A DNA stretch of 64,000 bases from Capitulum mitella (taxonomy: Eukaryota > Arthropoda > Thecostraca > Pollicipedomorpha > Pollicipedidae), in NCBI GenBank assembly GCA_030062745.1, contig CP099839.1, forward strand, positions 45,210,796-45,274,795. The letters run 5' to 3'. Every line of letters starts with the position of its first letter. The stretch's first letter is position 1. Below the pieces are notes generated by a model. The model saw only the letters and a list, made by a program, of their open reading frames with translations. It had not been told where the DNA came from and did no database searches. This document shows positions 63,205 through 64,000 of the stretch, in pieces. Both the position numbers and the translations under genes were made by a program.

Positions 63205-64000
63205 ACCACGAGCCGCACCGTACCGTACCGAGTATCACGGGCCGCGCCGATCCGCCGGGAAGTATCACGGGCCGCGCCGATGCCGCCGGGAAGTATCACG
63301 GACCGCGCCGGTCCGCCGGGAAGTATCACGGAGTCGCGCCGATCCGCCGGGAAGTATCACGGGCCGCGCCGGTCAGCCGGGGAGTATCACGGAGTCGCGC
63401 CGATCCGCCGGGGAGTATCACGGGCCGCGCCGGTCAGCCGGGGAGTATCACGGAGTCGCGCCGGTCAGCCGGGGAGTATCACGGGCCGCGCCGGTCCGCC
63501 GGAAAGTATCACGGAGTCGCGCCGATCCGCCGGGGAGTATCACGGAGTCGCGCCGGTCAGCCGGGGAGTATCACGGGCCGCGCCGGTCAGCCGGGGAGTA
63601 TCACGGAGTCGCGCCGGTCAGCCGGGGAGTATCACGGAGTCACGCCGGTCAGCCGGGGAGTATCACGGAGTCGCGCCGGTCAGCCGGGGAGTATCACGGA
63701 GTCGCGCCGGTCAGCCGGGGAGTATCACGGAGTCGCGCCGGTCAGCCGGGGAGTATCACGGGCCGCGCCGGTCAGCCGGGGAGTATCACGGAGTCGCGCC
63801 GATCAGCCGGGGAGTATCACGGAGTCGCGCCGGTCAGCCGGGGAGTATCACGGAGTCGCGCCGGTCAGCCGGGGAGTATCACGGAGTCGCGCCGGTCAGC
63901 CGGGGAGTATCACGGAGTCGCGCCGGTCAGCCGGGGAGTATCACGGAGTCGCGCCGGTCAGCCGGGGAGTATCACGGAGTCGCGCCGGTCAGCCGGGGAG
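63205..64000. repeat. 31/32-bp satellite, about 25 copies, continuing past the window
   Basis: Unit GAGTATCACGGAGTCGCGCC then GGTCAGCCGGGG (32 bp), or with GGGCCGCGCC in place of GGAGTCGCGCC (31 bp). Early copies also vary as GATCCGCCGGGAAG. Copies beyond about 63790 are nearly uniform. The array is cut by the window end. Confidence 0.95.

Overview
The window is eukaryotic nuclear DNA, almost certainly from an arthropod. A crustacean-type genome is my guess; the species cannot be read from the sequence. It has one well-supported protein-coding gene made of small exons with GT-AG introns, long gene-poor stretches, many GC-rich minisatellites, several AGGTCA-rich interspersed repeats and a decayed LINE. 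There is no bacterial-style gene packing, no rRNA, no intact tRNA and no CRISPR array.

Main gene (minus strand, coding positions 22335 down to 7599). Seven coding exons join in phase into a 280-residue two-Ig-domain surface protein of the DPR (defective proboscis extension response) family. DPRs are neuronal recognition proteins known from arthropods that pair with DIP proteins. Exon 1 encodes a signal peptide, exons 2-3 the first Ig domain, exons 4-6 the second, and exon 7 a short linker and a C-terminal hydrophobic tail of the GPI-signal type. All six introns have GT donors and AG acceptors, and the reading phases agree (43+173+162+135+81+136+113 = 843 nt).

Region by region. 1-6.4 kb: AGGTCA-rich repeats, a perfect IR1 nuclear-receptor palindrome, a (TA)n tract and no gene. 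6.4-22.4 kb: the dpr-like gene with its 3' flank. Its introns hold a 17-bp and a 36-bp minisatellite, a degenerate ~38-bp array, a tRNA-like foldback element, a (CT)n tract and one copy of a long dispersed repeat. 22.4-38.3 kb: no gene recognised; a CT-rich stretch, an AGGTCA-rich block with a ~245-bp tandem array, a polypurine tract and a 35-bp minisatellite. 38.3-45.8 kb: several fragments of one dispersed repeat family in both orientations, a diverged duplication carrying (TA)n, and a 51-bp near-perfect GC palindrome. 45.8-57.2 kb: mostly unassigned GC-rich DNA with C-rich, 19/20-bp, 54-bp and 34-bp arrays. 57.9-59.0 kb: a broken reverse-transcriptase pseudogene (minus strand). 59-63.1 kb: unassigned, with a second identical IR1 palindrome and one weak exon candidate. 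63.2-64.0 kb: a 31/32-bp satellite running off the end.

Only the dpr-like gene can be tied to a cellular role. The repeats look like the mobile and tandem-repeat background around it, although some carry exact matches to nuclear-receptor and CRE-type binding sites.
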